From Singulisphaera sp. GP187 (GTDB lineage Bacteria; Planctomycetota; Phycisphaerae; Phycisphaerales; SM1A02), in contig CAMBWI010000008.1 in the NCBI GenBank assembly GCA_945871445.1, positions 1-54,898 on the forward strand: 54,898 nt of DNA, given 5' to 3'. The translations under genes were made by a program, and so were the position numbers. The first letter of the stretch is position 1. Each line of letters starts with the position of its first letter. The notes beneath the pieces are model-generated. The model did not search any database, was not told where the DNA came from, and saw only the letters and a list, made by a program, of their open reading frames with translations. This document shows positions 16,988-25,845 of the stretch, piece after piece.

Positions 16988-17893
16988 TTAACGAACACCA
17001 TGACTACCTAATTTCTTGGATAATCTTCGAATCGATTCCGATGCGAGTTCCAGAGATGTTGGCGCAACAACGATTTTGGAAGGAACTACGGATTGTGATC
17101 TGGGCGTACTGACCGCAGATAGATTGGTGTCATTCTTAACGGTTTGAACCAATGTGCGCTTTGCTGCTGATGCTGCAAAATTCACTTGAGGAAGAGTTGC
17201 TGGCACAGTCAATCGAAATTTGGGCGCAACAGGACGTTTCATAACTGTAGTTATTGCGGGCGTTTTCTCAACTGCAGTGGATGGAGGCGCAAGAAGAGGG
17301 GCAGGATTAGGCTCAGTCGATTTGCTAACCACCGGTGGAATTATTGCAGGCAAAACGATTGGACTCACGACCAAATCCATGTTCTCTGCTGGCGAACTGG
17401 AAATTTCGATAACAGGATTTGATTTCAAATCCATTGCAACTTGTGTCCCAACTGATACTGGTGGATTTACTATTGTTTGAATCGGCAATACAACCTCCAC
17501 AGGACATTCATCGATTCCTGGAACCACGGATAGCTCACTCTTCTGCACTCCGAATTCAGCGCTTGGGCGATTGACATCTGCACTCAGCAATTGCGTTGGT
17601 AATTGCAGCTCTGTTATGACCAAATCATTAGATTCTGAGACTTCCATCAAATCTTCCGTACGAGAAACAGGCTGCGTGACTGCTGGCAATGCGACTGTTG
17701 GCAATGCGACTGCTGGCAATGCGACTGTTGGCAATGCGACTGCTGGCAATGCGACTGTTGGCAATGCGACTGTTGGAATTGTTTGAACTGTTGCATTCGT
17801 TCTTTCAATCCATAAAGATGCAGTCCAAAGTGTGGCGAATACTCCGAGACCTGACAGTATTCCGACAATAATTGGTGTTAAAATTGGTTTCAT
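16988..17893 (-). CDS. Proline-rich membrane-anchored protein with tandem VALP repeats
   Basis: 301 residues. An N-terminal membrane helix (about 5-28) is followed by a stretch of TVALPAVALP repeats (about 40-75) encoded by a 15-bp minisatellite. A long low-complexity Pro/Val/Ser/Thr-rich region comes after, and the tail is basic. No enzymatic domain is seen. It may span the periplasm like a TonB linker. It begins 2 bases after the stop of the TonB-like gene, so it is very likely in the same transcript. The function is not recognised. Confidence 0.65.
   Translation of the reverse strand: MKPILTPIIVGILSGLGVFATLWTASLWIERTNATVQTIPTVALPTVALPAVALPTVALPAVALPTVALPAVTQPVSRTEDLMEVSESNDLVITELQLPTQLLSADVNRPSAEFGVQKSELSVVPGIDECPVEVVLPIQTIVNPPVSVGTQVAMDLKSNPVIEISSSPAENMDLVVSPIVLPAIIPPVVSKSTEPNPAPLLAPPSTAVEKTPAITTVMKRPVAPKFRLTVPATLPQVNFAASAAKRTLVQTVKNDTNLSAVSTPRSQSVVPSKIVVAPTSLELASESIRRLSKKLGSHGVR
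17685..17774 (-). repeat. Minisatellite, six 15-bp units in a higher-order 30-bp pattern
   Basis: Six consecutive units of ggcaatgcgactgYt, alternating T and C at one position, give a 30-bp super-repeat. They encode alternating TVALP and AVALP on the minus strand. The units are almost identical at DNA level, which suggests recent expansion and possible length variation. Confidence 0.93.
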
Positions 17894-17895
17894 TA

Positions 17896-19254
17896 TTAAT
17901 TTCTCCGTTCGATACGATCAATTGCGAATTCGAGTCCAGTACGTTCTGAAATCAGTGTTCCATAACATGCAGCAACTTGTTTCCGTTGAAGCCCCATACG
18001 CTTTGCTGCTGAGTCCATAGATTTCTCAATGCGTCGTTCGAGGCCGACGGGAATAATGACTGCAAGATGTTCGGTCGATTGACAGACACTTCTCGGAATT
18101 GAAAAACCAGGAATGTGATCAACAACACGAACTCGGTTTGAATAAGTCGAAAGGTTGCTCGGAATATTGGTTCGACGCCAAGTGTCACCAGAACCATCAA
18201 TTCCGCCGACAATTTTGAGTTCTGCGTCCACAATGACTAGAACCATTCGACCGATATCCATAGTCCGTAGTGCCTGGGATGCATCACCCCATGCAATTCG
18301 CGCAACAGGATCTTGGGGTGGTTCAAATGAACCGCGTAACACACCTCGATCCGCAAGAACCCCAGATGCTCCAAGCTTTGGTGCAGATATTTTTGGCGCA
18401 GTAAATCCAACAGTTTGTTTGGCAGCAGTCTGTTGTATTGGTGCGATTGCGAGTTGCCTCGAAGGTTGTGCTTGGGCTTGTAACTGAACTTGAGCCTGCA
18501 ACATTTGCACAGGTTGCGATGGACCCTGTGCCTGCACTTTGGGATGAAGGCTACGAACGGTGCGATGTTGAGACGAAAGGCTTGGTATGACGAATCGAGA
18601 TAAAGGTTGCACAACAGCAGGCGATACGATTTGCTTTGCTGGCGTTTGAGGCGAATGTGCTTGTATCAATTGAGGGTGTTCAACGCGCATGGGACTCGTT
18701 TGTGGAAGCGTTTGCGGTATCACTATTTTCTGTATTGGCTGTAATTGCACCTCAACGACCGGCGAAGGTGCAGGTGATTCAATAGTTGGAACTATCGCGT
18801 GAGCCTGGCTAAATAATTGAGCTGGCTGCGATTCAATGGATAATGGAGAGTCTTCGACTGCTGGCACAACTGCTCGCACTGGTTCTAGAGTTGGCGCAAC
18901 AATCGCTTCGACAATGACTGGTTTTTCTGGCACTGGCTCGGGCTTTGGCTCGGGCTTTGGCTCGGGCTTTGGTTCGGGCGCTGGCTCGGGCTTTGGTTCG
19001 GGCTTTGGTTCGGGCGCTGGCTCGGGCTTTGGCTCGGGCGCTGGCTCGGGCTTTGGTTCGGGCTCGGGTTTTGGCGCTGACTTTGGTTCGGGCGCTGGCT
19101 CGGGCTTCGCAACTTTCTCTGCATCAAGCTGGCGCACCGAAACCAAATTTTTCGACTCGGCTTGGCTTGCTTGTTTCATAGCTGCAGGCCATAAAAAAAT
19201 CGTATGTAGTCCAATCGAAAACAAGAGACCAAGTATGAAGAATCGCTTATTCAT
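17896..19254 (-). CDS. TonB-like protein with Pro-Glu-Pro-Lys repeat linker
   Basis: 452 residues from the ATG at 19254, whose ATGA overlaps the ExbD-like stop. Residues 1-22 form one membrane helix ([18 protein letters not shown]) with the His found in TonB-type anchors. About 55 residues of [11 protein letters not shown] repeats follow, then a Gln/Pro-rich region. The globular C-terminus starts around 315 ([20 protein letters not shown]). It lacks the canonical TonB C-terminal YP...G..G.V pattern. Gene order ExbB-ExbD-TonB supports a role as the force-transmitting partner. What it pulls on is unknown. Confidence 0.72.
   Translation of the reverse strand: MNKRFFILGLLFSIGLHTIFLWPAAMKQASQAESKNLVSVRQLDAEKVAKPEPAPEPKSAPKPEPEPKPEPAPEPKPEPAPEPKPEPKPEPAPEPKPEPKPEPKPEPVPEKPVIVEAIVAPTLEPVRAVVPAVEDSPLSIESQPAQLFSQAHAIVPTIESPAPSPVVEVQLQPIQKIVIPQTLPQTSPMRVEHPQLIQAHSPQTPAKQIVSPAVVQPLSRFVIPSLSSQHRTVRSLHPKVQAQGPSQPVQMLQAQVQLQAQAQPSRQLAIAPIQQTAAKQTVGFTAPKISAPKLGASGVLADRGVLRGSFEPPQDPVARIAWGDASQALRTMDIGRMVLVIVDAELKIVGGIDGSGDTWRRTNIPSNLSTYSNRVRVVDHIPGFSIPRSVCQSTEHLAVIIPVGLERRIEKSMDSAAKRMGLQRKQVAACYGTLISERTGLEFAIDRIERRN
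18940..19110 (-). repeat. 12-bp repeat tract encoding PEPK-type linker
   Basis: Multiple imperfect copies of ggctcgggcttt and ggctcgggcgct. On the minus strand they encode KPEP and APEP units of the TonB-like linker. The opposite-strand frame gives a spurious Gly/Ser/Phe-rich open frame. Confidence 0.9.
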
Positions 19255-19625
19255 GTTGTGCCAGCTTCCTGCTTTGGTCGAACACCTAATTCCACTTCGC
19301 GTCCACTGCGACGAAAAACCGTCCACACTTCCATAACACGGTGGTGAGAGACATTGCTGTTTTCTGGAACAACAACCAATTGTGCCATCGGGTCAAGTAT
19401 TTTTAAAATGGCTTGGATATCAATGAATTTTTCACCTTCCACACCAACCCACTTCTCCGCAATCACCACAACTTGAATTCGAAGCGCCGAAAATGCTCCA
19501 GATTGCGTCGCATCAGCATCAGCTGGATTTGCTTTCAGCCCTTTCAAAGGAATCGACTGGGTGAGTACTAATATGACAGCACACAAGATGATGAAAACGA
19601 GATCGACAAAACTTCGGTACATCAT
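19251..19625 (-). CDS. exbD: ExbD/TolR-like proton channel subunit
   Basis: 124 residues. The short N-terminus is followed by one membrane helix beginning [17 protein letters not shown], which carries the ExbD-type Asp (residue 8) in the position used for proton flow. The rest is a periplasmic domain with [10 protein letters not shown] and VVVPENSN strands. It is smaller than typical ExbD (about 140). It overlaps both neighbours: its ATG lies 4 bases inside the ExbB end, and its stop overlaps the TonB-like ATG. The tight coupling suggests a fixed-stoichiometry complex in the inner membrane. Confidence 0.83.
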   Translation of the reverse strand: MMYRSFVDLVFIILCAVILVLTQSIPLKGLKANPADADATQSGAFSALRIQVVVIAEKWVGVEGEKFIDIQAILKILDPMAQLVVVPENSNVSHHRVMEVWTVFRRSGREVELGVRPKQEAGTT

Positions 19626-20014
19626 GATGCGCTAGTCACCGTTTCCGTGCGAATATCAAGTGCGTAATTTGCAACAGTCGCTACAAGTGCAATGATCAGA
19701 CCCGCTACAGTCGTGATACATGCAATCCCAAGTCCTTTCAGCGCATTCTCTCCCCCACCAACTCCCCCCATCACGCTGAAACAATTAATGATCCCCTGCA
19801 TCGTTCCAAGTAGCCCAAGTGCAGGAGCGACTTCTACGAAAAACGGAAGCACCCTCTTGTGGAGAGTGCGTTCTTGCGCGCTTGGCCGCCAACGCTCGCT
19901 CGAAGTGACGAATGCTCGCTCGAACAGAAAAGCGAGCAACGCCACCGAACAAGCCGCTAGCGGCCACATGACTGGACCACCGAGGCGAATGAATTCACTG
20001 ACGTAGTCGATCAT
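19622..20014 (-). CDS. exbB: Short ExbB/TolQ/MotA-like proton channel subunit
   Basis: 130 residues from the ATG at 20014, which shares bases with the TAA stop of the upstream gene (TAATG). The N-terminal membrane helix (VMWPLAACSVALLAFLFERA) has the ExbB-type Glu-Arg end. The conserved block EVAPALGLLGTMQGII and a final helix (GIACITTVAGLIIALVATVANY) form the pore region. It is much shorter than ExbB (about 200-240) because the cytoplasmic loop is nearly absent. It probably uses proton motive force with the ExbD-like partner. The pairing is confident; the substrate is not. Confidence 0.84.
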   Translation of the reverse strand: MIDYVSEFIRLGGPVMWPLAACSVALLAFLFERAFVTSSERWRPSAQERTLHKRVLPFFVEVAPALGLLGTMQGIINCFSVMGGVGGGENALKGLGIACITTVAGLIIALVATVANYALDIRTETVTSAS

Positions 20015-20472
20015 TATTGTCTCGACAAGAATGCGGTGAAATCGATCCTGTTCAGCATCTGCATGCATCGATCTTGAAGTACGAGATCTGTTCGATCTTT
20101 ACCATCTTGGAATGCGCTCTCGATACGTTGAGCGACGATGGAAGATTCATCCATATCGTCCACTCCAGGAGTGGGAGGTGGTGTGATCAACATATTCCAG
20201 CGCACAGACATCGTCTCCAGCCGAAGCTGAAGCAGATCGATCTGATCTTGAATAGCCAACTGTTCGGCATGCATTGCAAGTGGTTCCTTGCCTGCTGCGA
20301 CAGCATCTGCTGCCTTTGCGTCAACAGCAGCCAATTCCCTTACGAGACGGTCGCGCTTGACGATGTTTTGCCGAAACTCCGACTTGACTTCTCGTGGAGC
20401 CTCTGCTCCAAATGTCGAGGCAGTGATGAAACTCACTGCTGTGATGGTGATTATTGATTTAAAATGATTCAT
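20014..20472 (-). CDS. Secreted helical protein, function unknown
   Basis: 152 residues from the ATG at 20472, chosen because AAAGGAA precedes it and a signal peptide follows (SIITITAVSFITASTFGAEA). The body is charged and heptad-like (VKRDRLVRELAAVDAKAADAV, then LAIQDQIDLLQLRLETM), suggesting a coiled coil. No known family is recognised. It ends in a TAATG overlap with the ExbB-like gene, so it is part of the motor operon and may be a periplasmic partner of it. Confidence 0.6.
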   Translation of the reverse strand: MNHFKSIITITAVSFITASTFGAEAPREVKSEFRQNIVKRDRLVRELAAVDAKAADAVAAGKEPLAMHAEQLAIQDQIDLLQLRLETMSVRWNMLITPPPTPGVDDMDESSIVAQRIESAFQDGKDRTDLVLQDRCMQMLNRIDFTAFLSRQ

Positions 20473-20491
20473 GTGATGAGTTCCTTTCAGA

Positions 20492-21598
20492 TTATTTTGC
20501 GACACGATCGATACGAGATTGAAGTTCTTCATCAATTGATGATGGAGCAATCACGCCGCCAGATTCAGATTCCATAGACTGCATCGAATCGACGCGAGTC
20601 TCAAGATCGATCATGCTTGACTCCAAAGTTCCTTCCATAGACTTTGAGAAAAGTTCCATTTGATCTTGCAACGTTCGCATTCCGTCCACGAATCCATCGA
20701 GACCTCCGCCTTCGACAGAACCAAGCAATGCGTCAACACCTTCAATGGTTTGCATCAGACCCAGGTAATCCTGCAGTTGTGACGAAGTACCGTCAAGCTG
20801 TGCAAAGAGCGCCTCGGAACCCATCAACACTTGCTGGTGAGCAACTGACGCTTGCTCAAGCACTTTGAGCACACCAAACCAAACTTTGCGTTGATCTGGG
20901 GTCATGCTGATTGATGCAGATCGCACCTTCGAGAGCGTTCTCATCGTGCGGTAATGAGCGACCAATTTCTTCTTGCGCACAGGATCCTTTGTCGTCGCTA
21001 TTCGCGAAGCAATCTGATCCAGCATTTGCGTAGTCTGAGATGTCGCTTTACCCGCAGCAGTCGCAGGGTCATTTGAAGTAAGACTTGTGGCAAGGCGTGC
21101 GCGAACTGTTGCGATCTGTTCGTTCAGATAAAACTGCGCTTCCCAAAGAGGATTGATCACTGTATCGCGTGCCCCCAAGACTCCATCAATGGCTTGAACG
21201 CTCATTGCGACGGCTTCAGGGTTACGACCTTGTTCTGTCAGGACAATCGCATCGTCAATTTGACTTACGAATCTGGGGAAATTCGAATCAATTTCACCCG
21301 CAAGCGGCTGGACTGAATTTCGTAGGGTTTGCACTACTTCTCCAAAGTCGTAGTCGCCGATGACACCACGCGCACCCTGATAAGTCGAAGCGATAGGAGC
21401 TGACTTGGGAGCGGTATATGTCAATGATGGAGCGGCACTCAAACTATTTTGCGTTGCCTGCATTGAAACCACAGGCGCTACAGGTACTGACATTGTTGCT
21501 GGACCGAGAAGGTCAAATTGACCCTCAGCTCCTGCTTGAGCGAGTGCGTGTGACGATAAAAAGAGAGCGATTGGGATTGAGATAATAAATTGCTTCAT
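20492..21598 (-). CDS. Secreted mostly helical protein, function unknown
   Basis: 368 residues. The signal peptide (1-20, ending SSHALAQ) is followed by a low-complexity Ala/Pro/Ser region and then a mainly helical body with several coiled-coil-like segments (for example LEQASVAHQQVLMGSEALFAQL). The C-terminus is acidic with IDEELQSRIDRVAK. No domain is recognised. Its ATG overlaps the end of the lipoprotein gene upstream by 4 bases, and the next gene starts 19 bases downstream. It is likely a periplasmic structural part of the cluster. Confidence 0.6.
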   Translation of the reverse strand: MKQFIISIPIALFLSSHALAQAGAEGQFDLLGPATMSVPVAPVVSMQATQNSLSAAPSLTYTAPKSAPIASTYQGARGVIGDYDFGEVVQTLRNSVQPLAGEIDSNFPRFVSQIDDAIVLTEQGRNPEAVAMSVQAIDGVLGARDTVINPLWEAQFYLNEQIATVRARLATSLTSNDPATAAGKATSQTTQMLDQIASRIATTKDPVRKKKLVAHYRTMRTLSKVRSASISMTPDQRKVWFGVLKVLEQASVAHQQVLMGSEALFAQLDGTSSQLQDYLGLMQTIEGVDALLGSVEGGGLDGFVDGMRTLQDQMELFSKSMEGTLESSMIDLETRVDSMQSMESESGGVIAPSSIDEELQSRIDRVAK

Positions 21599-21993
21599 TT
21601 CGAGTTTCCGTTGTTGGAGTTATGACTGATTGAGACACCCAGAGACTTCTGGCTTGCCGAGAGAACACGTGTAAATTCAGGAGCATTGGTTTCTGACCAT
21701 TCAGAACCAGCTTTCATACGGTCACCTTGACAGTATGCGTTCGCCCCTGAGACAAGCGATCCAAGATCAGCGATTTTTTGACGCTGGTATTCGTTGTCAG
21801 CATTTTGGGAAGCAGTTTGAAGAGATGATGTTGCACCATCGAAGTCTCCACTACGGAGATTCGACACAGTTGATTTCATCGCTGCGTCGTATGTGGTGAG
21901 CCGGTCAGCGGAAGAGCATCCAATACCTGCGACACTCATCAGAGTTCCGAACATTACTGCGCCGATAGAGAGCCATGTGAGTCTGAACCGCAT
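21595..21993 (-). CDS. Small TPR-like lipoprotein, function unknown
   Basis: 132 residues from the ATG at 21993; the longer frame to 22125 adds no signal. The lipoprotein signal ends at VAGIGC (Cys26). The mature part has a helical segment of the form SNLRSGDFDGATSSLQTA, similar to the small load-counting lipoproteins elsewhere in this window. The C-terminus is Asn/Ser-rich. A 205-base gap separates it from the protease gene, the largest gap in the minus-strand run, so a promoter may lie there. Confidence 0.58.
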   Translation of the reverse strand: MRFRLTWLSIGAVMFGTLMSVAGIGCSSADRLTTYDAAMKSTVSNLRSGDFDGATSSLQTASQNADNEYQRQKIADLGSLVSGANAYCQGDRMKAGSEWSETNAPEFTRVLSASQKSLGVSISHNSNNGNSK

Positions 21994-22198
21994 TGTGTAT
22001 CTTTCTTGTAGAGCATCCGATCCTCGAGCAGGCACGACCACTAGGCCGACCATCACAATGAAGACGCGCTCGCGCATCAAACTTGCAAACAAAGAAACAT
22101 TTTTGATGGCATCAATGCGCCACAATGGGAAAACAACTCAATCGAGCCATTTTTCCCAAAAAAGGCTTTGCTTTCCAAGAATGTGAGAGGGCGAGACC

Positions 22199-24367
22199 TT
22201 AGCGCTTTGAAGAAGGCCACTGCAAAAGACCTGCACGAGTCTTACCAACCAATCCCGAAAGGGGTTTGGCTTCAGCCACAAGGCGATCGATCACCTGATT
22301 TGGACGGAGGGTTGGGTCGTTTATGAATAACTGAGCGACTGCACCACTGACAAATGGACAGGCATACGAAGTTCCACTACACAGCCCCGCTTTCCCACCG
22401 CCATCTGATGCGGCGATCCCAGTACCCGGCGCAACAAGATCTACTGAATGCGATCCATATGCACTGCCTTCACCCATCCAAGTTGCGAGAGTTCCATCGA
22501 CGCCGATAGCACCAACACACAAAATGTTAGGACGATCCAAACAAGATGGATAGAGAGGTCGTTCATCGAGATTCTGCCGAATGTTGCCAGCCGCACACAC
22601 AATGACAACGCCAGCTTTATCCAGTTCCTCCCAAATCGGATCGCTCGAAAAGCGCCGTAGTTCCTCACCTTCAAGCATTACAGAAAGGCTCAGGTTGATG
22701 ACTCGACAACCAGAAGCCAAACTGGTGCGCAGAGCCGCGAGTAGCTCAGTGGCTCCGCCATGATCCGCGCGATACTCCGGTGCGCCCATCCCAGTCGTGA
22801 TGCGAATCGGAACGATTCTTGCTCCAGGTAAGACCGACGGTATCCACGGTGCATCGCCGGCTATGAGTGACGAAACGCGATTTCCGTGCCGATAAGGTGA
22901 TGGACCATTTCGGCGAATTTCATCGCGTAATTCTGCACGAGTATCTGCAGACATTTCTCCAAATGCGCGCGTCAAAGTCGAATCGTCAGGATCAAAGTCT
23001 GCATCGATCACAGCGATTCGAATATCGGGCTGTTTGGTTGTTGTAGGTGCTGTCCAACCAATATCAAAGCGCGGCTGAAAAGGGCTGTTCAGCGGCCAGC
23101 GTAAATTTTCGATGTCATTTGCTGATGGCGTACGGGAAGGGTCGAGTACCGTATGGAGGGCGGATTCGAGTAAATTTTCTGCACTAGATGCAGAATTGAC
23201 AACTGCAGAATTGCTAGATTTACTCGAAGAAACGCCTGCACCCTCAGCGCTCGCCGCTGCGCCAGCCGATTCACCAACAGGAACGACAAGAAACTCCAAC
23301 TCTGCGCTTGACCACTCCACTCGCGGGGAATTTCCTCCTGAGTCTGCGGATACGCCCACAACTTCACCGAGTTCGACTCGGCGCAGCAGATCCCCTGCAT
23401 TTGCGGATCCAATGACTGGAATTGGACTTTTTGTCACGATCGCTTTGACTCGTGTTAAGCCAAGTGGTGCACAAGCTGTGAGCGTGAATGAAACATCTCG
23501 TGGGATTACGATTGGAATTTTTGCCCGTATCGGTTGCTGCGGAAGCTTTGGATTGGGAATCAATACTTTTACATTTTTATTTGCGTCGACAACGAAAAGC
23601 GAGAGATAGCCGTCAAAATCGCTGTTAATTTTAAACTGGATTTCCTCACCGACTCGCACAGTACGAGCGCGGTTTTCCATATCCACGTGCACTTCACTCT
23701 GTTGAGAAGCGCCCACTTTTTCGAGATAGTCGCGAACAGTGAGTGGCTGCAAATCTGTTGCAACGGAAGTCGGCTTGGAAACGACCACAGGCTTGAAAGG
23801 ATGTGATTGTGCAGGTGAAACATTATTTGGAGTTTGCACCAATGAGGGAGAGATTGGTGGTCCCACTCGCAAACCAAGCAATCGTGCCAGTTCGGCAACT
23901 CGTGCCGCCATCTCGTCAACAGTCCGAAACTGAATGACGGCTCGTGCACTTTCCTGTACGACGCCAGTCGTACTGTCCACCATGCGGGCAGAAACGATGT
24001 AAACGCCGTCAAGTCTGTAGATCGTTCCGATCAGCACAAATCGCGTGTCTGCAAGCCGACCATAACGAACGGCATCTCCAGGCTGCGAAAGATCGCTCGT
24101 TGCAAATGCTTGCTCTTCGAGCACCCGGCGCACTTGACGACGTTCAAGCAACTCAAATTCCGGGGAATCAATCGCACGAGTCAGCATGTCTGAGACAACA
24201 TCTCCCATGCCGCTCGGCACGTTCTGTTCATCAAATGTGGCGACGACAAGGCGATACTTGGAATCGATCGGCGTTGACGATTTCTCTTGTTGAGAACCGA
24301 ATGACGACTCTGCACAACAGGCACCAGCCAGTACAAGAAGCAGAAATTGGATTTGAAAGCAATTCAC
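22199..24367 (-). CDS. Secreted subtilisin-like protease (S8) with CsgG-like and DUF4384-like N-terminal domains
   Basis: 722 residues. The signal peptide (1-24) is followed by a CsgG/FlgO-like domain (about 36-165: LVVATFDEQNV, FELLERRQVRRVLEEQ, TRFVLIGTIYRLDGVYIVSA). A DUF4384-like domain follows (about 215-335: RVGEEIQFKINSDFDGYLSLF). The last 270 residues are a subtilase with the full triad: Asp455 (AVIDADFD), His494 (RHGNRVSSLIAG) and Ser667 (SGTSYACP), plus the oxyanion Asn in VCAAGN. It is probably an active envelope protease. It starts 29 bases after the upstream gene. The domain combination is unusual. Confidence 0.87.
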   Translation of the reverse strand: MNCFQIQFLLLVLAGACCAESSFGSQQEKSSTPIDSKYRLVVATFDEQNVPSGMGDVVSDMLTRAIDSPEFELLERRQVRRVLEEQAFATSDLSQPGDAVRYGRLADTRFVLIGTIYRLDGVYIVSARMVDSTTGVVQESARAVIQFRTVDEMAARVAELARLLGLRVGPPISPSLVQTPNNVSPAQSHPFKPVVVSKPTSVATDLQPLTVRDYLEKVGASQQSEVHVDMENRARTVRVGEEIQFKINSDFDGYLSLFVVDANKNVKVLIPNPKLPQQPIRAKIPIVIPRDVSFTLTACAPLGLTRVKAIVTKSPIPVIGSANAGDLLRRVELGEVVGVSADSGGNSPRVEWSSAELEFLVVPVGESAGAAASAEGAGVSSSKSSNSAVVNSASSAENLLESALHTVLDPSRTPSANDIENLRWPLNSPFQPRFDIGWTAPTTTKQPDIRIAVIDADFDPDDSTLTRAFGEMSADTRAELRDEIRRNGPSPYRHGNRVSSLIAGDAPWIPSVLPGARIVPIRITTGMGAPEYRADHGGATELLAALRTSLASGCRVINLSLSVMLEGEELRRFSSDPIWEELDKAGVVIVCAAGNIRQNLDERPLYPSCLDRPNILCVGAIGVDGTLATWMGEGSAYGSHSVDLVAPGTGIAASDGGGKAGLCSGTSYACPFVSGAVAQLFINDPTLRPNQVIDRLVAEAKPLSGLVGKTRAGLLQWPSSKR

Positions 24368-24396
24368 TGATCACTCAATGATAGAACAGGTCGTAG

Positions 24397-25818
24397 TCAA
24401 GGACTAACAACTGCTTCAATAGGCTGCGGATCGAGCCACTCGGCTATTAAAGCGATTTGGTCATGCCCCCACTTGGTTAGATGAACGGATGCATTGCTGC
24501 GAACCTGAGCAAGCACCATCCTCGCCTCGTCCTTCATATTCAGTTTCCGAAGCGCCAACAGCAAATTAACTCCAGCGAAAGGATGTGCGGGATTATGTTG
24601 AAAAGCAGCCATACAAATCAACCGAGCCAGGCTTGGGTCATCGAGTGCTAGGAGTGTTGCCCCGAGAAGAATCATGGACTCTTGATCGGGGTGAACTGCA
24701 ATAATCTCCTGAAGAATTGTGGCAGCACGAATGAGTTCAGGCAATTCTATAAGATTGAATGCAGCGCGCGCATCGGCTAAAAGTTTCGATTCGACCTGAA
24801 CTGAAAGTTGGACTGGTGCCTGCCCACCCGAAAGCAATAGCAATGTCATGATAGGCGTTGCTGCGATTTTGCCGCGAAGTTCTAGAGGAAGTTTTGATCC
24901 TGGATGATCCGCGACAGTCGCAAGCACAAGAGGCTTTTCCGAAAACAACTCTGCATTTCGTCGCCACCCATCGCTCATAAGATTCGCTTCGACCGAAGCT
25001 CGGACATTCGGATCATGCATTCGATGTCCTAAAAATGCAAGGCGTTCTTCGATGTGAAGGCCATTGAGAAGTTGTGCATCCATTGGGCGGCACGCAAGGG
25101 AGAGATCCTTCCCCAGAGCAACATCCTGCCGAACCGAAATACACCAGAGCTTGAGAGATGGTAATGGCAATGTTTTTTCTGATGCCATCCAGACACCCCG
25201 AACTGTGAGATCTATACCAATCCCATAAGAATCGGAAAGTGCCTTGAGTGCGATACCTCGCGCCTGAGGCAACAAATCCTCAGAGCACAATTCCAGAAGC
25301 ACCATCGCTTCTATAACCGAGACAGATCCTGCCTCAGCTCGATCGGTAATACAAGAAACAACATTCCCCGACTTCACTTCAATCTGATCGAATACAGCCT
25401 TAGGCATCCCTTGAACAACAATGAGCAAATCACCAACCTTTTGATTAAAAACAGTTTGAATCGACTTGAATTCAACACGTTGCTGTGCGCACGTCAGCGC
25501 GATGTCGGCAGCTGCATTTCGAACAGCCGTCGAACGGTCGCCCCCAGGCAACGCTTCCCCTACTTTCCACAACAAGTAACCTCGACTCGCATTAAACTCG
25601 GCTTTTTCGCCGTTGATTTCTGCATTTAGTTCTGACTCGGAAACTTTGGCCTTTGAATGAACGCTGGAGAAAACCCAGTTGCCGCTGAAATGAATCCCTG
25701 ACTTCTTCAACACTTCGCTGTTTGCGGCAAATTCCTGAGTCAAAGTACGATCGCCGTGAACACCATCTTGAGGTGCTACGGCTATCGCAAGTGCGATCAC
25801 TATCGAATAGTAATTCAA
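24397..25818 (-). CDS. Secreted protein with TPR-like C-terminus, function unknown
   Basis: 473 residues with a short signal (IVIALAIAVAPQDGVHG). The N-terminal third has a pattern (AEFNASRGYLLWKVGE and AAADIALTCAQQRVEFKSIQ) that recalls LPP20/FlgT-type N-terminal folds, but this is weak. The C-terminal third has TPR-like helices (ILQEIIAVHPDQESMILLGATL and ARLICMAAFQHNPAHPFAG). It lies 27 bases after the DUF6844-type gene and 29 bases before the protease, clearly within the operon. No enzymatic residues are recognised. Confidence 0.58.
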   Translation of the reverse strand: MNYYSIVIALAIAVAPQDGVHGDRTLTQEFAANSEVLKKSGIHFSGNWVFSSVHSKAKVSESELNAEINGEKAEFNASRGYLLWKVGEALPGGDRSTAVRNAAADIALTCAQQRVEFKSIQTVFNQKVGDLLIVVQGMPKAVFDQIEVKSGNVVSCITDRAEAGSVSVIEAMVLLELCSEDLLPQARGIALKALSDSYGIGIDLTVRGVWMASEKTLPLPSLKLWCISVRQDVALGKDLSLACRPMDAQLLNGLHIEERLAFLGHRMHDPNVRASVEANLMSDGWRRNAELFSEKPLVLATVADHPGSKLPLELRGKIAATPIMTLLLLSGGQAPVQLSVQVESKLLADARAAFNLIELPELIRAATILQEIIAVHPDQESMILLGATLLALDDPSLARLICMAAFQHNPAHPFAGVNLLLALRKLNMKDEARMVLAQVRSNASVHLTKWGHDQIALIAEWLDPQPIEAVVSP

Positions 25819-25845
25819 TGGAGTGACGAACTTAGATGGATAGGT

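Noticed and set aside
17685-17774. CRISPR array
   Set aside because: Units are 15 bp and contiguous with no spacers, and they translate to a clean peptide repeat. No cas gene is present anywhere in the window.
18836-19336. Plus-strand open frame rich in GSGFGSG repeats
   Set aside because: It is the complement of the Pro-Glu-Pro-Lys linker of the TonB-like gene. The minus-strand gene has a membrane anchor, coupled start and operon context.
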